A stretch of 64,000 bases of DNA from Flavobacteriaceae bacterium UBA4439 (GCA_002390455.1 DGPN01000002.1:1-64000); one strand, 5' to 3'. Numbered from the stretch's first letter, positions 1 through 9,355 are shown. Notes: generated by a model not told the origin, from the letters alone. Translations and numbers: made by a program.

Positions 1-1
1 A

Positions 2-643
2 GCACGCTGGCTACCCCAAATGTTCTATTACTTTATTGCCTATATAGCGCTTAAAAGCAAAAACAAAAAATTGGTTTTTTCAGTACCCAGTGGAAACTTT
101 GGTAACATCTGTGCTGGTATCATGGGACAGCAAATGGGATTGCCCATTGACCACTTTCTTGCCAGTACTAATGTTAACGATGCTGTTCCTCGTTTTTTGG
201 AAACGGGAACCTATGATCCCATGCCAACCATCCAAACCATTTCCAACGCCATGGATGTGGGCAACCCCAGTAACTTTATAAGAATCCAAAAAATATTCAA
301 CAACGATATTGTGAAAATAAAAAAAATCCTCTCTGGCTATCGGTTTACAGATCAGGATACTAAAAAAGCCTTAAAGGAAATCTACGACCTCAAAAACTAC
401 ATTGCCGATCCTCACGGTGCTGTAGGCTATCTGGGGCTTAAGAAATTTTTGGAACAACAAAATGAGGATTATTATGGAGTATTCTTGGAAACCGCCCATC
501 CAGTTAAATTCATAGACTCTGTAAACAAAACCCTTAAATTGGAAGTCGAAATACCTGAAAGACTCAAGGATACCCTTTCAAAAGAAAAAACCAGTATTCC
601 TATTAGGGACTACGCAGAACTCAAGGCTTATTTACTGAATTAA
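2..643 (+). CDS. thrC: Threonine synthase, C-terminal part (5' end outside window)
   Basis: The frame is open from base 2 with no start, so the gene begins upstream of the window. The 213 residues seen match the C-terminal half of threonine synthase, the cytoplasmic PLP enzyme that converts O-phosphohomoserine to threonine. Seen directly: 'PSGNFGN', the phosphate-binding loop of the PLP site, about 30 residues in, and 'DPHGAVGYLG' near fragment residue 140, another family hallmark. The catalytic lysine would lie upstream and cannot be checked. In flavobacteria thrC usually closes a thrA-thrB-thrC operon. The 3' end overlaps the convergent aminopeptidase gene by 12 bp. Confidence 0.93.
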   Translation, partial: ARWLPQMFYYFIAYIALKSKNKKLVFSVPSGNFGNICAGIMGQQMGLPIDHFLASTNVNDAVPRFLETGTYDPMPTIQTISNAMDVGNPSNFIRIQKIFNNDIVKIKKILSGYRFTDQDTKKALKEIYDLKNYIADPHGAVGYLGLKKFLEQQNEDYYGVFLETAHPVKFIDSVNKTLKLEVEIPERLKDTLSKEKTSIPIRDYAELKAYLLN

Positions 644-2278
644 GCTGTTAATCTCAGGTAAAACAAAATCTTTTAGCGCACTCTCCTCTTTCATCAGTAA
701 CTCTATACTCTCCCAATCTCTGGGCGCGCCAGCCGATAGATTTATCGGGCCTTCACTGGTAACCAATACATCGTCTTCGATCCGGATACCAATGTTCCAC
801 CATTTGGGATCACAAGGGCTATTCTCTGGAATATAAATACCAGGTTCTATCGTAATGACCATATCGGTTTTCAAATCTCCGTAATTACCAGGGTCGTGCA
901 CATCCAGACCAATGTGGTGTGAAAGACCGTGAGGATAATATTTTCTGGCCTCGGAAGCCTCATCGATGATACCCAATTGCAATAATCCCTCGGCTACAAT
1001 GTCATAGGACAATTTGTAAATCGATCTAAAACTATTTCCCACCTGTGAGGCATTGATAGCCGCTTCTTGGGAATTGTAAACAATTTCATATAAGGCTTTT
1101 TGCTCCACACTAAAAACACCGTTAGCAGGTATCGTTCGGGTAACATCGGCCGTGTAACCGTAATACTCTGCTCCCAAATCCATCAAAACCAGCTGATTGT
1201 GAAGGTCTTCTTTATCATTTTCGATATAATGCAATACACAACCATTTTCGCCTGCCCCTACTATAGAAGGATATCCCTCATCAGCCGCACCATATTTGCG
1301 ATATACAAACTCATGGATGCCTTGAATTTCTCTCTCACTCATTTCTGGGTGCATGGCTTTCATCACTTCGATTTGCCCCACTACAGAAATGGCCACCGCC
1401 TTTTTTAAAAGATCAACTTCATTTTTGGTCTTTATTTCCCTCAAATCAGCCATAATACTAGATAAGGTTTCCGTATCAAAATTGATATTACGCAGGGCAT
1501 AGGCTGTTTTCATTTTGGCCTCTTTGTAAAAATCTTGGGCAGGATCTTTCAGAAAATCTTTGATGATTTCGTCTTCCAGCAATAAACTATCTTGCTTTAC
1601 CAAATAAGCCACCTCATCTCTTACCGCCTGATGGTTTTCCTGATCGACCTCCATAATTCTTTGATAGGCTTTGTATGCCAAGCGATTGAAATCATTGGGA
1701 AAATTGATGGCTTCTCTAAAAGCCGCCTTGAGATCAAATAGATCAAGAGGGTCATCTACCTTATAACGTACATTGTCCTTAAAAATATAAGTCTTTTGAT
1801 TTCGAATGTCGTTCTTAAACTCAAACATCATAACCTTATCAAAGTGATCTAAAGTTTGGGAATCACTCTTAAAATCAACCCGCTCAGCTACACGATCGAA
1901 TCCCAACTCTTTAACCTCTTCCAAGTCATAGCGTTTTCCGTTCCACATTTCCATATAATCATTGCGTTCCGGTACATAAATTTTATCATAATAAACACCA
2001 CTACCGTCAGTTTGGGCATCTTTGTAGATTATCAAAACAGAATGAGGTTGATGCCATCCAGTTAAATAGAAAAAGTTGGGGTCTTGGTGATAAATGTAAT
2101 CTACATCATTAGCACGATTTCTTATCGGTGCACTAAACAGCACAGCGACACTATGGTCTGGCATTTTTTGACGAAATGACTTCCTCACATTTTGATAATG
2201 TTCAGCAGATAACTTAGATTTTTGAGTATGACCGTAAAAGAAGGACAACAAAAAAACCAGTACAATCAGATTTTTCAT
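632..2278 (-). CDS. pepP: Secreted M24B aminopeptidase (Xaa-Pro aminopeptidase)
   Basis: A 548-residue metallopeptidase that should remove N-terminal residues preceding proline. The N-terminus is a signal peptide (charged MKN, a hydrophobic core, then 'GHTQK'), so the protein is probably periplasmic. An aminopeptidase-P N-terminal domain is followed by the M24 creatinase fold in the C-terminal half. The dinuclear metal ligands are visible: two Asp in 'MDLGAEYYGYTADVTR', His in 'HGLSHHIGLDVHD', Glu in 'ITIEPGIYIP' and Glu in 'GIRIEDD'. It stands alone on the minus strand, convergent with thrC and divergent from gcvT. The family assignment is firm; the natural substrate is not known. Confidence 0.92.
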   Translation of the reverse strand: MKNLIVLVFLLSFFYGHTQKSKLSAEHYQNVRKSFRQKMPDHSVAVLFSAPIRNRANDVDYIYHQDPNFFYLTGWHQPHSVLIIYKDAQTDGSGVYYDKIYVPERNDYMEMWNGKRYDLEEVKELGFDRVAERVDFKSDSQTLDHFDKVMMFEFKNDIRNQKTYIFKDNVRYKVDDPLDLFDLKAAFREAINFPNDFNRLAYKAYQRIMEVDQENHQAVRDEVAYLVKQDSLLLEDEIIKDFLKDPAQDFYKEAKMKTAYALRNINFDTETLSSIMADLREIKTKNEVDLLKKAVAISVVGQIEVMKAMHPEMSEREIQGIHEFVYRKYGAADEGYPSIVGAGENGCVLHYIENDKEDLHNQLVLMDLGAEYYGYTADVTRTIPANGVFSVEQKALYEIVYNSQEAAINASQVGNSFRSIYKLSYDIVAEGLLQLGIIDEASEARKYYPHGLSHHIGLDVHDPGNYGDLKTDMVITIEPGIYIPENSPCDPKWWNIGIRIEDDVLVTSEGPINLSAGAPRDWESIELLMKEESALKDFVLPEINSLIQ

Positions 2279-2337
2279 AAGGGCATTTTTATGGGGTTTT
2301 AAGCTCCAAATTCAACTTATTTATGACCTAAAAGTAA

Positions 2338-2345
2338 TATTTTTG
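2338..2345 (+). promoter_or_regulatory. Candidate -7 box for gcvT
   Basis: TATTTTTG matches the Bacteroidota TAnnTTTG element and ends 14 bp before the gcvT ATG. No TTG is seen at the usual -33 distance, so this rests on one box only. Confidence 0.45.
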
Positions 2346-2359
2346 TTTAAAATAACTTA

Positions 2360-3442
2360 ATGAAGAAAACCCCATTTTTTGACATCCATACCCAATTGGG
2401 TGCTAAAATATCCCTTTTCGGAGGATATCAAATGCCCATCCAATACAGCGGAGTCAAACAAGAGCATCTGGCAATAAGACAAAAATTGGGTGTCTTTGAT
2501 GTTTCTCATATGGGGGAATTTTGGGTAGAAGGCCCCAATGCTTTTGACCTATTACAGTTCATTTGTAGTAATGATATTTCAAAGCTCCTACCAGGAAAAG
2601 CACAATACAACTACCTGCCCAATAAGGAGGGTGGAGTGGTTGATGATCTGATCGTTTACCAAACCCATGCTGAAAAATACCTGCTGGTGGTCAATGCTTC
2701 CAACGTTGAAAAAGACTGGAATCACATCCTAAAACAAAATCAAAAGTTCGAGGCAAAGCTCGAAAATGCATCAGAAAAAACAGCTTTACTGGCCATTCAA
2801 GGCCCCAAGGTCCTCACCGCCATGCAGCCCATTTGCAATGCTCAACTGGATCAATTGGCTCATTACAGTCATGTCACCACTACTTTTGCTGGAGTCAAAA
2901 ACGTTTTGGTCGCCACCACTGGCTACACCGGTGCAGGAGGCATTGAAATCTATTTTGATGTAGCTCAAGCGGAAAAAATATGGAAAGCTGTCATGAAAGC
3001 AGGTAAAGAATTTGGTATTTTACCCGTGGGATTGGCCGCTCGAGACACACTGCGTTTGGAAATGGGCTATTGTCTTTATGGAAATGAAATCGACGAACAA
3101 ACCTCACCCATCAGCGCCAGACTGGGGTGGGTTACAAAACCACATACTGGGTTTTTAAACGCCAAACTCCACCATAAATCAATGGAAGAAGGGACTTCCG
3201 AAAAACTCATAGGTTTTCAAATCGAAGAAAGGGGGATCCCTCGATCGGGATATCTTCTTTTTGACACCGACCAAAACCCCATTGGAAGAGTTACCTCCGG
3301 AACACAGTCCCCCTCACTCAACAAGGGCATCGGTTTGGGATATGTGAAAACCAATTTTTCCAAACCAGGACAAAAATTTTCCGTACAGATTAGAGAAAAA
3401 TTTGTCTCGGCTATTGTGGTAAAACTCCCCTTTATAAAATGA
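2360..3442 (+). CDS. gcvT: Glycine cleavage system aminomethyltransferase (T protein)
   Basis: A 360-residue T protein. It transfers the methylene carbon of the aminomethyl group carried on lipoyl-GcvH to tetrahydrofolate and releases ammonia, in the cytoplasm. The sequence is collinear with the family: 'FDVSHMGEF' near residue 46, 'GGVVDDLIVY' near residue 94 (the Asp of this motif is the catalytic residue of the family), the 'TGYTGAGGIEIY' folate-site segment near residue 188, and the C-terminal barrel domain ('GRVTSGTQSPSL'). Length is normal. gcvH and gcvP are not in the window. The next gene starts 7 bp downstream, suggesting co-transcription. No glycine riboswitch is seen in the 80 bp upstream. 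Confidence 0.96.
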   Translation: MKKTPFFDIHTQLGAKISLFGGYQMPIQYSGVKQEHLAIRQKLGVFDVSHMGEFWVEGPNAFDLLQFICSNDISKLLPGKAQYNYLPNKEGGVVDDLIVYQTHAEKYLLVVNASNVEKDWNHILKQNQKFEAKLENASEKTALLAIQGPKVLTAMQPICNAQLDQLAHYSHVTTTFAGVKNVLVATTGYTGAGGIEIYFDVAQAEKIWKAVMKAGKEFGILPVGLAARDTLRLEMGYCLYGNEIDEQTSPISARLGWVTKPHTGFLNAKLHHKSMEEGTSEKLIGFQIEERGIPRSGYLLFDTDQNPIGRVTSGTQSPSLNKGIGLGYVKTNFSKPGQKFSVQIREKFVSAIVVKLPFIK

Positions 3443-3449
3443 TCGCCCA

Positions 3450-4274
3450 GTGAAAAGAATTTTGATCCTAGGTGCCAGTGGTTTTATAGGAAACACCCTC
3501 TACAAGGAGTTAAATTCTTACTACGATACTTTTGGAACTTATTTTACCAAAAAAGGCTTTGGCCAAAACCATCATTTTTTTCATTTTGATATGGAAGAAG
3601 GTGGACTGGAGCAAATCATCAAGGAAGTTAAACCAAAACTAATTATTTCCGCCTTGAGGGGGTCTTTCGATGCCTTGATCGAAACCCACCAATTTTTAAT
3701 TAAATTAATCAGTCGTTCCGATTGTAGATTAATCTTTCTTTCCTCTGCCAATGTCTTCGACACCTTCGAACATTTCCCGTCCTACGAATACGACAAAACC
3801 CTATCCGAAAGCATTTACGGTCGATTCAAAATCAAAATCGAAAACGAACTCCTCCGACTTCCTCCCGCCAAGTTTGTTCTCGCACGACTTCCAATGGTCT
3901 TTGGTAATTATTCTCCCAGAATTCAGGAATTAGACCAAGCCATAAATACAAACCAACCCATCGAAGTTTTTCCCAATACCATTATCAATGTCAACAACGA
4001 CATCAAACTCAGTCAACAAATACACTACATCATCAATCAACAACTTACCGGTATTTTTCATTTGGGAAGTACCGATTTGATTCATCATTTTGACTTTATC
4101 AAACTAATGGTTCAAAAAAGATACCGAAGAAAAGCCGTTTACAAACAAGTATATACCACCAATCAAATGAGATACTTGGCGGTATTGGCGAAAGAAAACA
4201 AATTGCCTAGAAATCTTCTTTTTTCTTATACAGAAATTCTAGACGATTTGACCTTGGTCAAAAAGGATTTTTAA
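3450..4274 (+). CDS. NAD(P)-dependent sugar-nucleotide reductase, RmlD-like
   Basis: A 274-residue extended short-chain dehydrogenase/reductase. The dinucleotide-binding loop 'LGASGFIG' is at residues 7-14, and the YxxxK catalytic pair is in 'SYEYDKTLSES' near residue 112. The closest described family is dTDP-4-dehydrorhamnose reductase (RmlD), which acts on nucleotide-activated sugars for surface polysaccharide. No other dTDP-sugar genes are nearby, so the substrate is unknown and the name is a family label. The start is the ATG-equivalent codon 7 bp after the gcvT stop. The gene probably shares the gcvT transcript. Confidence 0.75.
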   Translation: MKRILILGASGFIGNTLYKELNSYYDTFGTYFTKKGFGQNHHFFHFDMEEGGLEQIIKEVKPKLIISALRGSFDALIETHQFLIKLISRSDCRLIFLSSANVFDTFEHFPSYEYDKTLSESIYGRFKIKIENELLRLPPAKFVLARLPMVFGNYSPRIQELDQAINTNQPIEVFPNTIINVNNDIKLSQQIHYIINQQLTGIFHLGSTDLIHHFDFIKLMVQKRYRRKAVYKQVYTTNQMRYLAVLAKENKLPRNLLFSYTEILDDLTLVKKDF

Positions 4275-4281
4275 TTGTTTT

Positions 4282-4289
4282 TATATTTG
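4282..4289 (+). promoter_or_regulatory. Candidate -7 box for yebC
   Basis: TATATTTG (TAnnTTTG type) lies 22 bp upstream of the yebC start, just after the stop of the preceding reductase gene. A TTG exists upstream but with a 25 bp spacer, slightly long. Confidence 0.45.
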
Positions 4290-4311
4290 TGTAGAACAAC
4301 CAATAAATATT

Positions 4312-5028
4312 ATGGGAAGAGCCTTTGAATTTCGGAAAGCCAGAAAAATGAAACGATGGTCGGCCATGGCCAAAACCTTTACCCGTATTGGGAAGGATAT
4401 TGTTATGGCAGTCAAAGACGGCGGCCCAGATCCGGACAACAACTCTCGACTCCGAGCGGTCATACAAAATGCCAAAGCCGCCAACATGCCCAAGGACAAT
4501 GTTGAACGTGCCATCAAAAAAGCATCTGACAAAAACACAGAAAACTTCAAAGAAGTATTGTTTGAGGGCTACGCTCCCCACGGAGTAGCCATATTGGTCG
4601 AAACCGCAACCGACAACAATAACCGAACAGTGGCCAACGTCAGAAGTTATTTTAACAAATGCAATGGTAACCTAGGCACATCGGGCTCTGTGGAGTTTAT
4701 GTTTGACCGAAGCTGTAATTTTAGAATCCCAGCAGAAGGAGTAGATGTCGAAGAAATAGAGCTGGAGTTTATCGACTTTGGAGTGGAAGAAGTCTTTGAA
4801 GATGAAGATGGAATATTACTCTATGCCCCTTTTGAAAACTTTGGAACCATCCAAAAAGAATTGGAAAACCGTTCCATTGAAATACTCTCCTCTGGCTTCG
4901 ATCGCATTCCACAGATCACCAAACAACTTCCAACAGAGCAACAAGAAGAAGTACTCAAACTCATCGAGAAAATCGAAGAAGACGATGATGTACAAAACGT
5001 ATATCACGCCATGGACATTCAAGAGTAA
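4312..5028 (+). CDS. yebC: YebC/PmpR family DNA-binding regulatory protein
   Basis: A 238-residue protein of the TACO1/YebC family. The family signature is at the N-terminus: 'MGRAFEFRKARKMKR' and 'RIGKDIVMAVKDGGPDPDNN', then 'NMPKDNVERAIKKA' near residue 60. The C-terminal half is acidic ('EIELEFIDFGVEEVFEDEDG'). Members were first described as transcription regulators; recent work on the family links some to relief of ribosome stalling, so the exact role here is open. It is usually close to DNA repair genes, but not in this window. The length is typical. Confidence 0.93.
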   Translation: MGRAFEFRKARKMKRWSAMAKTFTRIGKDIVMAVKDGGPDPDNNSRLRAVIQNAKAANMPKDNVERAIKKASDKNTENFKEVLFEGYAPHGVAILVETATDNNNRTVANVRSYFNKCNGNLGTSGSVEFMFDRSCNFRIPAEGVDVEEIELEFIDFGVEEVFEDEDGILLYAPFENFGTIQKELENRSIEILSSGFDRIPQITKQLPTEQQEEVLKLIEKIEEDDDVQNVYHAMDIQE

Positions 5029-5106
5029 AGATTCATAAATATAGTAAGTACTTAAATCCTAAACCCACTAAAATTATACATCCTCCTACTGTTGACTTTG
5101 ATTCTG

Positions 5107-5625
5107 TTAACTGGCTCTATTGAAATAGGCTTTCATTTCATTTAAATCCTTTTCAATATCTCCTGTTGGATCAAACAGTTTTAAAAAAGACACCTTTTTG
5201 GAAGAATAGTTAAAATGAACTAATAAAATGGGTATATCAGCCTCCAAAGCAATGTAGTAAAAGCCTGTTTTCCATCGTTCTACATTTTTTCGGGTTCCCT
5301 CTGGAGCAATCGCCAATCGAAAAGTGTCCTTTTCCTTAAAAATTTGTGCGATGGCCAATACTTTATTTTCTTTGGAATTGCGATTGATGGGAGTTCCCCC
5401 TAAAGCACTAAAAAACCAACCCGTAAGGGGATTAAACAGTTCTTTTTTTCCCACATAACTTATTTTTTTATTAATCACCGCACGGGTCAAAACCCCAATG
5501 ATAAAATCCATATTTCGGGTATGGGGAAACACGGCAACGATAAATTTCTTTAATGGAGGAAAATCTCCTTCAATACTCCACCCCATCAGGCGAAAAAAAA
5601 TAAATTTTGCCAGATGTGAAATCAT
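5107..5625 (-). CDS. PlsC-like 1-acyl-glycerol-3-phosphate acyltransferase
   Basis: A short (172-residue) acyltransferase. The HX4D catalytic motif is in 'PHTRNMDF' near residue 35, and the phosphate-binding 'APEGTRKNVERWKTGFY' is near residue 108. Short members of this family are common in Bacteroidota and are thought to acylate lysophosphatidic acid or a related lipid at the inner membrane. The start overlaps the stop of kdsB by 4 bp, so the two genes form a translationally coupled pair. Both touch envelope lipids (kdsB supplies lipid A core sugar). The exact acyl acceptor is not determined by the sequence. Confidence 0.85.
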   Translation of the reverse strand: MISHLAKFIFFRLMGWSIEGDFPPLKKFIVAVFPHTRNMDFIIGVLTRAVINKKISYVGKKELFNPLTGWFFSALGGTPINRNSKENKVLAIAQIFKEKDTFRLAIAPEGTRKNVERWKTGFYYIALEADIPILLVHFNYSSKKVSFLKLFDPTGDIEKDLNEMKAYFNRAS

Positions 5626-6365
5626 TCGGAATTCAATTGCTTTAAGTGGGCTTTTGCTCGCTCTAGATCTTTGGGGGTATCGATTCCAAAGTTGAGTTTC
5701 AGGGTTTCCACCATTTTAATTTTTTTTCCGTGTTCGAGATAACGGATGCATTCTATTTTTTCAGCCGACTCCAAAGGGGTCATCTCTTGCTCACTAAACT
5801 CTATCAAGGCTTGCTTTCTGAAGGCATAAACCCCTACGTGTTTATAATAGGGTGGAGATTGTTCGTTGTCGCGATCAAAAGGAATGGGGGATCGAGAAAA
5901 ATAAAGTGCAAAATTATTGAGATCAACGATTACTTTGACCACACTGGGGTTTTCGACCTCCTCGGCCTCATGAAGTGGTGTCATCAAAGAAGCCAAAGCA
6001 ATCTCTTTTTTGGGGTCGTCTTTAAAGACTTCGATTAGTTTTTTTAGACTGTCACCATCCACAAAAGGTTCATCTCCTTGAACATTAATTACAATATCTG
6101 CTTCCGTACCCGATGCCGCTTCGGCTATGCGATCACTACCACATTGATGATCCCTTCGGGTCATTAGGGCTCGACCTCCGTTGTCAGAAATTTCCTTAAA
6201 GATCAAATCACTATCAGTAGCCACCAACACTTCGTCAAAAAGACCAGTAGCCACTACATTTTGATAGGTTCTTAAAATGACGGTTATGTCACCCAACTGT
6301 TGCATCAGCTTACCAGGGAAACGCATGGAATCATATCGCGCTGGTATTATCGAAACTATTTTCAT
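5622..6365 (-). CDS. kdsB: 3-deoxy-manno-octulosonate cytidylyltransferase
   Basis: A 247-residue CMP-Kdo synthetase, which activates Kdo with CTP for lipopolysaccharide core synthesis. Visible family features: the N-terminal 'IPARYDSMRFPGKLM' nucleotide-binding segment (residues 7-21), 'NVQGDEPFVD' near residue 94, and 'HVGVYAFRKQAL' near residue 176. The length is typical. It is the first gene of a two-gene minus-strand unit with the acyltransferase; its ATG faces a 70 bp gap before the convergent end of the helicase gene. Confidence 0.96.
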   Translation of the reverse strand: MKIVSIIPARYDSMRFPGKLMQQLGDITVILRTYQNVVATGLFDEVLVATDSDLIFKEISDNGGRALMTRRDHQCGSDRIAEAASGTEADIVINVQGDEPFVDGDSLKKLIEVFKDDPKKEIALASLMTPLHEAEEVENPSVVKVIVDLNNFALYFSRSPIPFDRDNEQSPPYYKHVGVYAFRKQALIEFSEQEMTPLESAEKIECIRYLEHGKKIKMVETLKLNFGIDTPKDLERAKAHLKQLNSE

Positions 6366-6437
6366 TACTGCAAAAGAAAGGACAAATTTTAAAAATTGGG
6401 TAGTGATTTTGAGGTTTTTACAACAAAAAAACGGTCT

Positions 6438-7859
6438 TTAAAAAAACTCCTTCCCAAAACCGATCAAATACAAACGCTCTTTGGCACGGGTAATCGCCGT
6501 ATAAAGCCATCTAAAATAGTCTTTATTGGGGCCTTCGGGCAGATAGGGTTGCTCCACAAAAACATTTTTCCATTGTCCTCCTTGAGACTTGTGACAAGTG
6601 ATGGCATAGGAGTACTTTACTTGTAGGGCGTTAAAATAGGGGTCGTTTTTGACCTTTAAAAAACGTTTGTATTTAGATTTTTCATGGACGTGATCCTTTG
6701 ATACCTTTTGGTAAAGCAGTTGTGACTGTTCATAACCTAAGTTGGCTGTCTCACTGTTTAGTGTTTCCAACAACAACACCGTCTCAAAAGCAGGTTCATT
6801 AGGATAATCTACCATCGACACATTTACCTCGGCAAATTTCATGTCATAACGATCCACAAATTTTTTGATCCGGTTGATTCGAATCACATCCCCATTGGCA
6901 ATAAAACCTGGCTGAGAATCCGACCCCAACCAAAAATAATTGTTTTTGACCACCATCAGTTGATCCCCCGCTGCTAAGTCAGATTCTAAAAACAGAATGC
7001 GTTCTCGTATGCTTTTATTATAAAGGTTAGCCCTTTTATTGGAACGAACGATCAAGACCGTTTGGTCAATTCCATCCTCATCTAGTGCATTGTTTAGCAG
7101 TTCCAAAAATTCATTGCCCTCAATGATCCGTAGAACGTCTTTATAGTCGTCCAACTGAAATTTAAATCCCTCAAATTGATCTTCAACGAGTAGCTCTCTT
7201 ATGTTAGTGGCGTTGAATAAAATCCCAGATTCGGCTTGTTGCCGAACCACATCATCGAGGGTAACACTATAAACGGTAGTATTAAACTGGGCCTCCAATT
7301 CCTCTTCATCCAATGCAGGGCTGAGACCCAAGTTGACTGGCGGCAGTTGGGCCGTATCTCCCACAAAAATCAATTGACATTTTTCACCATTGGTTACATA
7401 ATGCACCAAGTCATGCAGCAAAGATCCATTTTCAAAAAGTTTACTTTGTTGTCTGTCATCCCCTATCATCGAGGATTCGTCCACAATGAAGACCGTATTG
7501 GTGTGTTTGTTTTCCTTCAGTGTAAACTGTACCCCTGTTCCCCCGCTATCTACTTTGGGAAAATATATTTTCTTGTGAATGGTGAGGGCGCTTTTTCCAG
7601 CATAGGCAGAAAGTACTTTGGCCGCTCTACCCGTAGGAGCCATCAACACGGATTTTTTTTGGATGCGCCCCAATTGCTGAACCAAATGACCAATCATTGT
7701 CGTTTTACCGGTTCCTGCATACCCCTTGATCAATAAAAGTGAATCCTTGGAAGTTTCGGATAGAAAATCAGCGATTTTTTCAAATCCTTTGGCTTGGGAA
7801 GGCGTTGGTTCAAACCTGAACTTTTCAGAAAGAATGTTATGGAAAGACGGGTTTGACAT
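6438..7859 (-). CDS. RecD-like ATP-dependent DNA helicase (superfamily 1)
   Basis: A 473-residue SF1B helicase. Walker A 'GYAGTGKTT' is at residues 46-54; Walker B-like 'VFIVDESSM' is near residue 125; 'FVGDTAQLPPVN' (motif III) is near residue 167; the C-terminal UvrD-type domain carries 'YAITCHKSQGGQWKNV' and 'LYTAITRAKERLYLIG'. It resembles the motor half of RecD/RecD2 but lacks the long N-terminal extension of true RecD2, and no RecB/RecC or AddAB genes are near. Flavobacteria commonly carry this stand-alone form as a core gene. Its role in repair or replication restart is inferred from the family. Confidence 0.88.
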   Translation of the reverse strand: MSNPSFHNILSEKFRFEPTPSQAKGFEKIADFLSETSKDSLLLIKGYAGTGKTTMIGHLVQQLGRIQKKSVLMAPTGRAAKVLSAYAGKSALTIHKKIYFPKVDSGGTGVQFTLKENKHTNTVFIVDESSMIGDDRQQSKLFENGSLLHDLVHYVTNGEKCQLIFVGDTAQLPPVNLGLSPALDEEELEAQFNTTVYSVTLDDVVRQQAESGILFNATNIRELLVEDQFEGFKFQLDDYKDVLRIIEGNEFLELLNNALDEDGIDQTVLIVRSNKRANLYNKSIRERILFLESDLAAGDQLMVVKNNYFWLGSDSQPGFIANGDVIRINRIKKFVDRYDMKFAEVNVSMVDYPNEPAFETVLLLETLNSETANLGYEQSQLLYQKVSKDHVHEKSKYKRFLKVKNDPYFNALQVKYSYAITCHKSQGGQWKNVFVEQPYLPEGPNKDYFRWLYTAITRAKERLYLIGFGKEFF

Positions 7860-7919
7860 ATGGCTTATTTTCTCACAAGATAATTCATTTGTAAAACTTT
7901 AACGATTCAAAAAAAATTG

Positions 7920-7927
7920 TAGATTTG
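7920..7927 (+). promoter_or_regulatory. Candidate -7 box for the 7951 gene
   Basis: TAGATTTG fits TAnnTTTG and ends 23 bp before the ATG at 7951. No well-spaced TTG is seen. Confidence 0.45.
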
Positions 7928-7950
7928 TTGGAAGTAAAAATAAATAAACC

Positions 7951-8595
7951 ATGAAACTAGCGCTTCAAGCTGTACTTTGGATCCTTGCCATTTTTTTTAG
8001 TTACAAGATTTATGACTCAATCAACGGGCCGATCAACTTCAACAAAACGAAGAACGAACGCTATGCAGTTGTTATCAATAAGTTAAAACTGATTCGAAAA
8101 GCACAAATCGCCCACAAAGACGTAAATGGAATCTACAGCAATAATTTTGACAGTTTGGTCAAATTTATTGACAACGGTATATTTACACTAATTCAAAAGA
8201 GAGATTCTTCCTACATGGAATACGATCGTACATACAGGATCGATATGCTCCGCGAGGTAGTGGTAGTAGATACCTTGGGATTTGTTCCTGTGAAGGACTC
8301 ATTGTTCAAAAATTCTAACGTTTATAAAAATTTTGCTACAGTTCCTGTAGAGGGGATCGATGCAAAATTTGATATCAATGCAGACATCGTAGACAAGAAT
8401 GGATATAGAGTGCCTGTTTTTGAAGTAAAAGTTGCCAAGGATGTGATTCTTCACGATCAGGATAAAGATTTGATAAAAATTGAAAATGAGACCGTTTCCG
8501 TAGATGGAGTTAATGGTCCCTCGATCATACTGGGCTCCCTTACCGAAGTAAGTACCAATGGAAACTGGCCCACTATTTTCGATGCCGTTCAATAA
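7951..8595 (+). CDS. Conserved hypothetical protein with N-terminal membrane anchor
   Basis: A 214-residue protein of unknown function. Residues 5-20 form one hydrophobic segment ('LQAVLWILAIFFSYKI'), after which the chain is hydrophilic. This suggests an inner-membrane anchor with a periplasmic domain. The following region ('ERYAVVINKLKLIRKAQ') is helical and loosely recalls the stem of pilin-like proteins, but there is no prepilin cleavage site. It lies directly before a DUF3822 gene and rsmD, overlapping the former. I cannot assign a function. Confidence 0.8.
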   Translation: MKLALQAVLWILAIFFSYKIYDSINGPINFNKTKNERYAVVINKLKLIRKAQIAHKDVNGIYSNNFDSLVKFIDNGIFTLIQKRDSSYMEYDRTYRIDMLREVVVVDTLGFVPVKDSLFKNSNVYKNFATVPVEGIDAKFDINADIVDKNGYRVPVFEVKVAKDVILHDQDKDLIKIENETVSVDGVNGPSIILGSLTEVSTNGNWPTIFDAVQ

Positions 8596-9355
8596 AACCA
8601 TCATACAAGAGAAAGAACTGTCCATCCAACTTTTTAAGGATGGATTTTCTTTTTGTACCCCCAACGCCCGTCCTTTTTTTAAGTTTGAAACGCACAGTAT
8701 TGTTAAGGGAGATGACTTTGAAAAATTACTGGAATCGCATTCCTTTTTGGAAAGTAAAAAAATTATAGGCATTCACTTTGACCAAAGTGCCACTTTTGTT
8801 CCCAAAACACTCTATAACCCTGCCCAAAAACACACCTATCTCAATTATAACGTTTCTCTTCAGGAAACTCATTCCATCGAAGAAAAAGAATCAAAAGACG
8901 AGCAGATCAAAGTCCTTTATCCCGTTGACACCGTAATAGAAAAAACTTTACAACATTATTTTAAAGAGATCCGCTTTACCCACTATTCCCAAATTCTTTA
9001 CGACCTGAGTTCGAGGGTAAACAATACAGACGACTCCATAGTGATGAATCTTCATATGCAAGATGATCAATTTGATCTTTTGGTTTTCAAGGGAAAAGAA
9101 CTATTGCTTTTCAATACTTATCCCTACCAGAATGAAGATGGTTTTCTTTATTTTGTATTGGCTGTCGCCGAGGAATTGTCCCTATCTCCAGAAGCCTTTG
9201 ACATCTTGTTTTTCGGCAAATATGTTCGATATAAAAAATGTTATGAGGCCTTGAGTCACTATCACGAAAAAATAACATTTGCAGACCAAGAAGGCTTTGT
9301 AATGTTTGACGAAAGAGAGCATCCTGCCCCCTACTTCATCAATCTTTTTGACTGA
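8582..9355 (+). CDS. DUF3822 family protein
   Basis: A 257-residue protein, if started at the ATG at 8582 (beginning MPFNKT), which overlaps the previous stop by 14 bp; an in-frame ATG at 8558 would add 8 residues and a longer overlap. The content matches the Bacteroidota DUF3822 family, whose members look like divergent actin/ASKHA-fold (PilM-like) proteins by published profile comparisons as I recall. It is found almost always next to rsmD. Its last base pair pattern (TGATG) overlaps the rsmD start, so the two are translationally coupled. Function unknown. Confidence 0.82.
   Translation: MPFNKTIIQEKELSIQLFKDGFSFCTPNARPFFKFETHSIVKGDDFEKLLESHSFLESKKIIGIHFDQSATFVPKTLYNPAQKHTYLNYNVSLQETHSIEEKESKDEQIKVLYPVDTVIEKTLQHYFKEIRFTHYSQILYDLSSRVNNTDDSIVMNLHMQDDQFDLLVFKGKELLLFNTYPYQNEDGFLYFVLAVAEELSLSPEAFDILFFGKYVRYKKCYEALSHYHEKITFADQEGFVMFDEREHPAPYFINLFD

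Noticed and set aside
2279..2359. Glycine riboswitch before gcvT
   Set aside because: Only about 80 bp are available and no paired aptamer core is visible.
4258..4581. Minus-strand frames over the 5' half of yebC (107 and 89 codons)
   Set aside because: They are opposite a strongly conserved gene and show no protein-like pattern.
7236..7736. 166-codon plus-strand frame opposite the helicase gene
   Set aside because: Antisense shadow of the Walker A/B region; no start context and no family resemblance.
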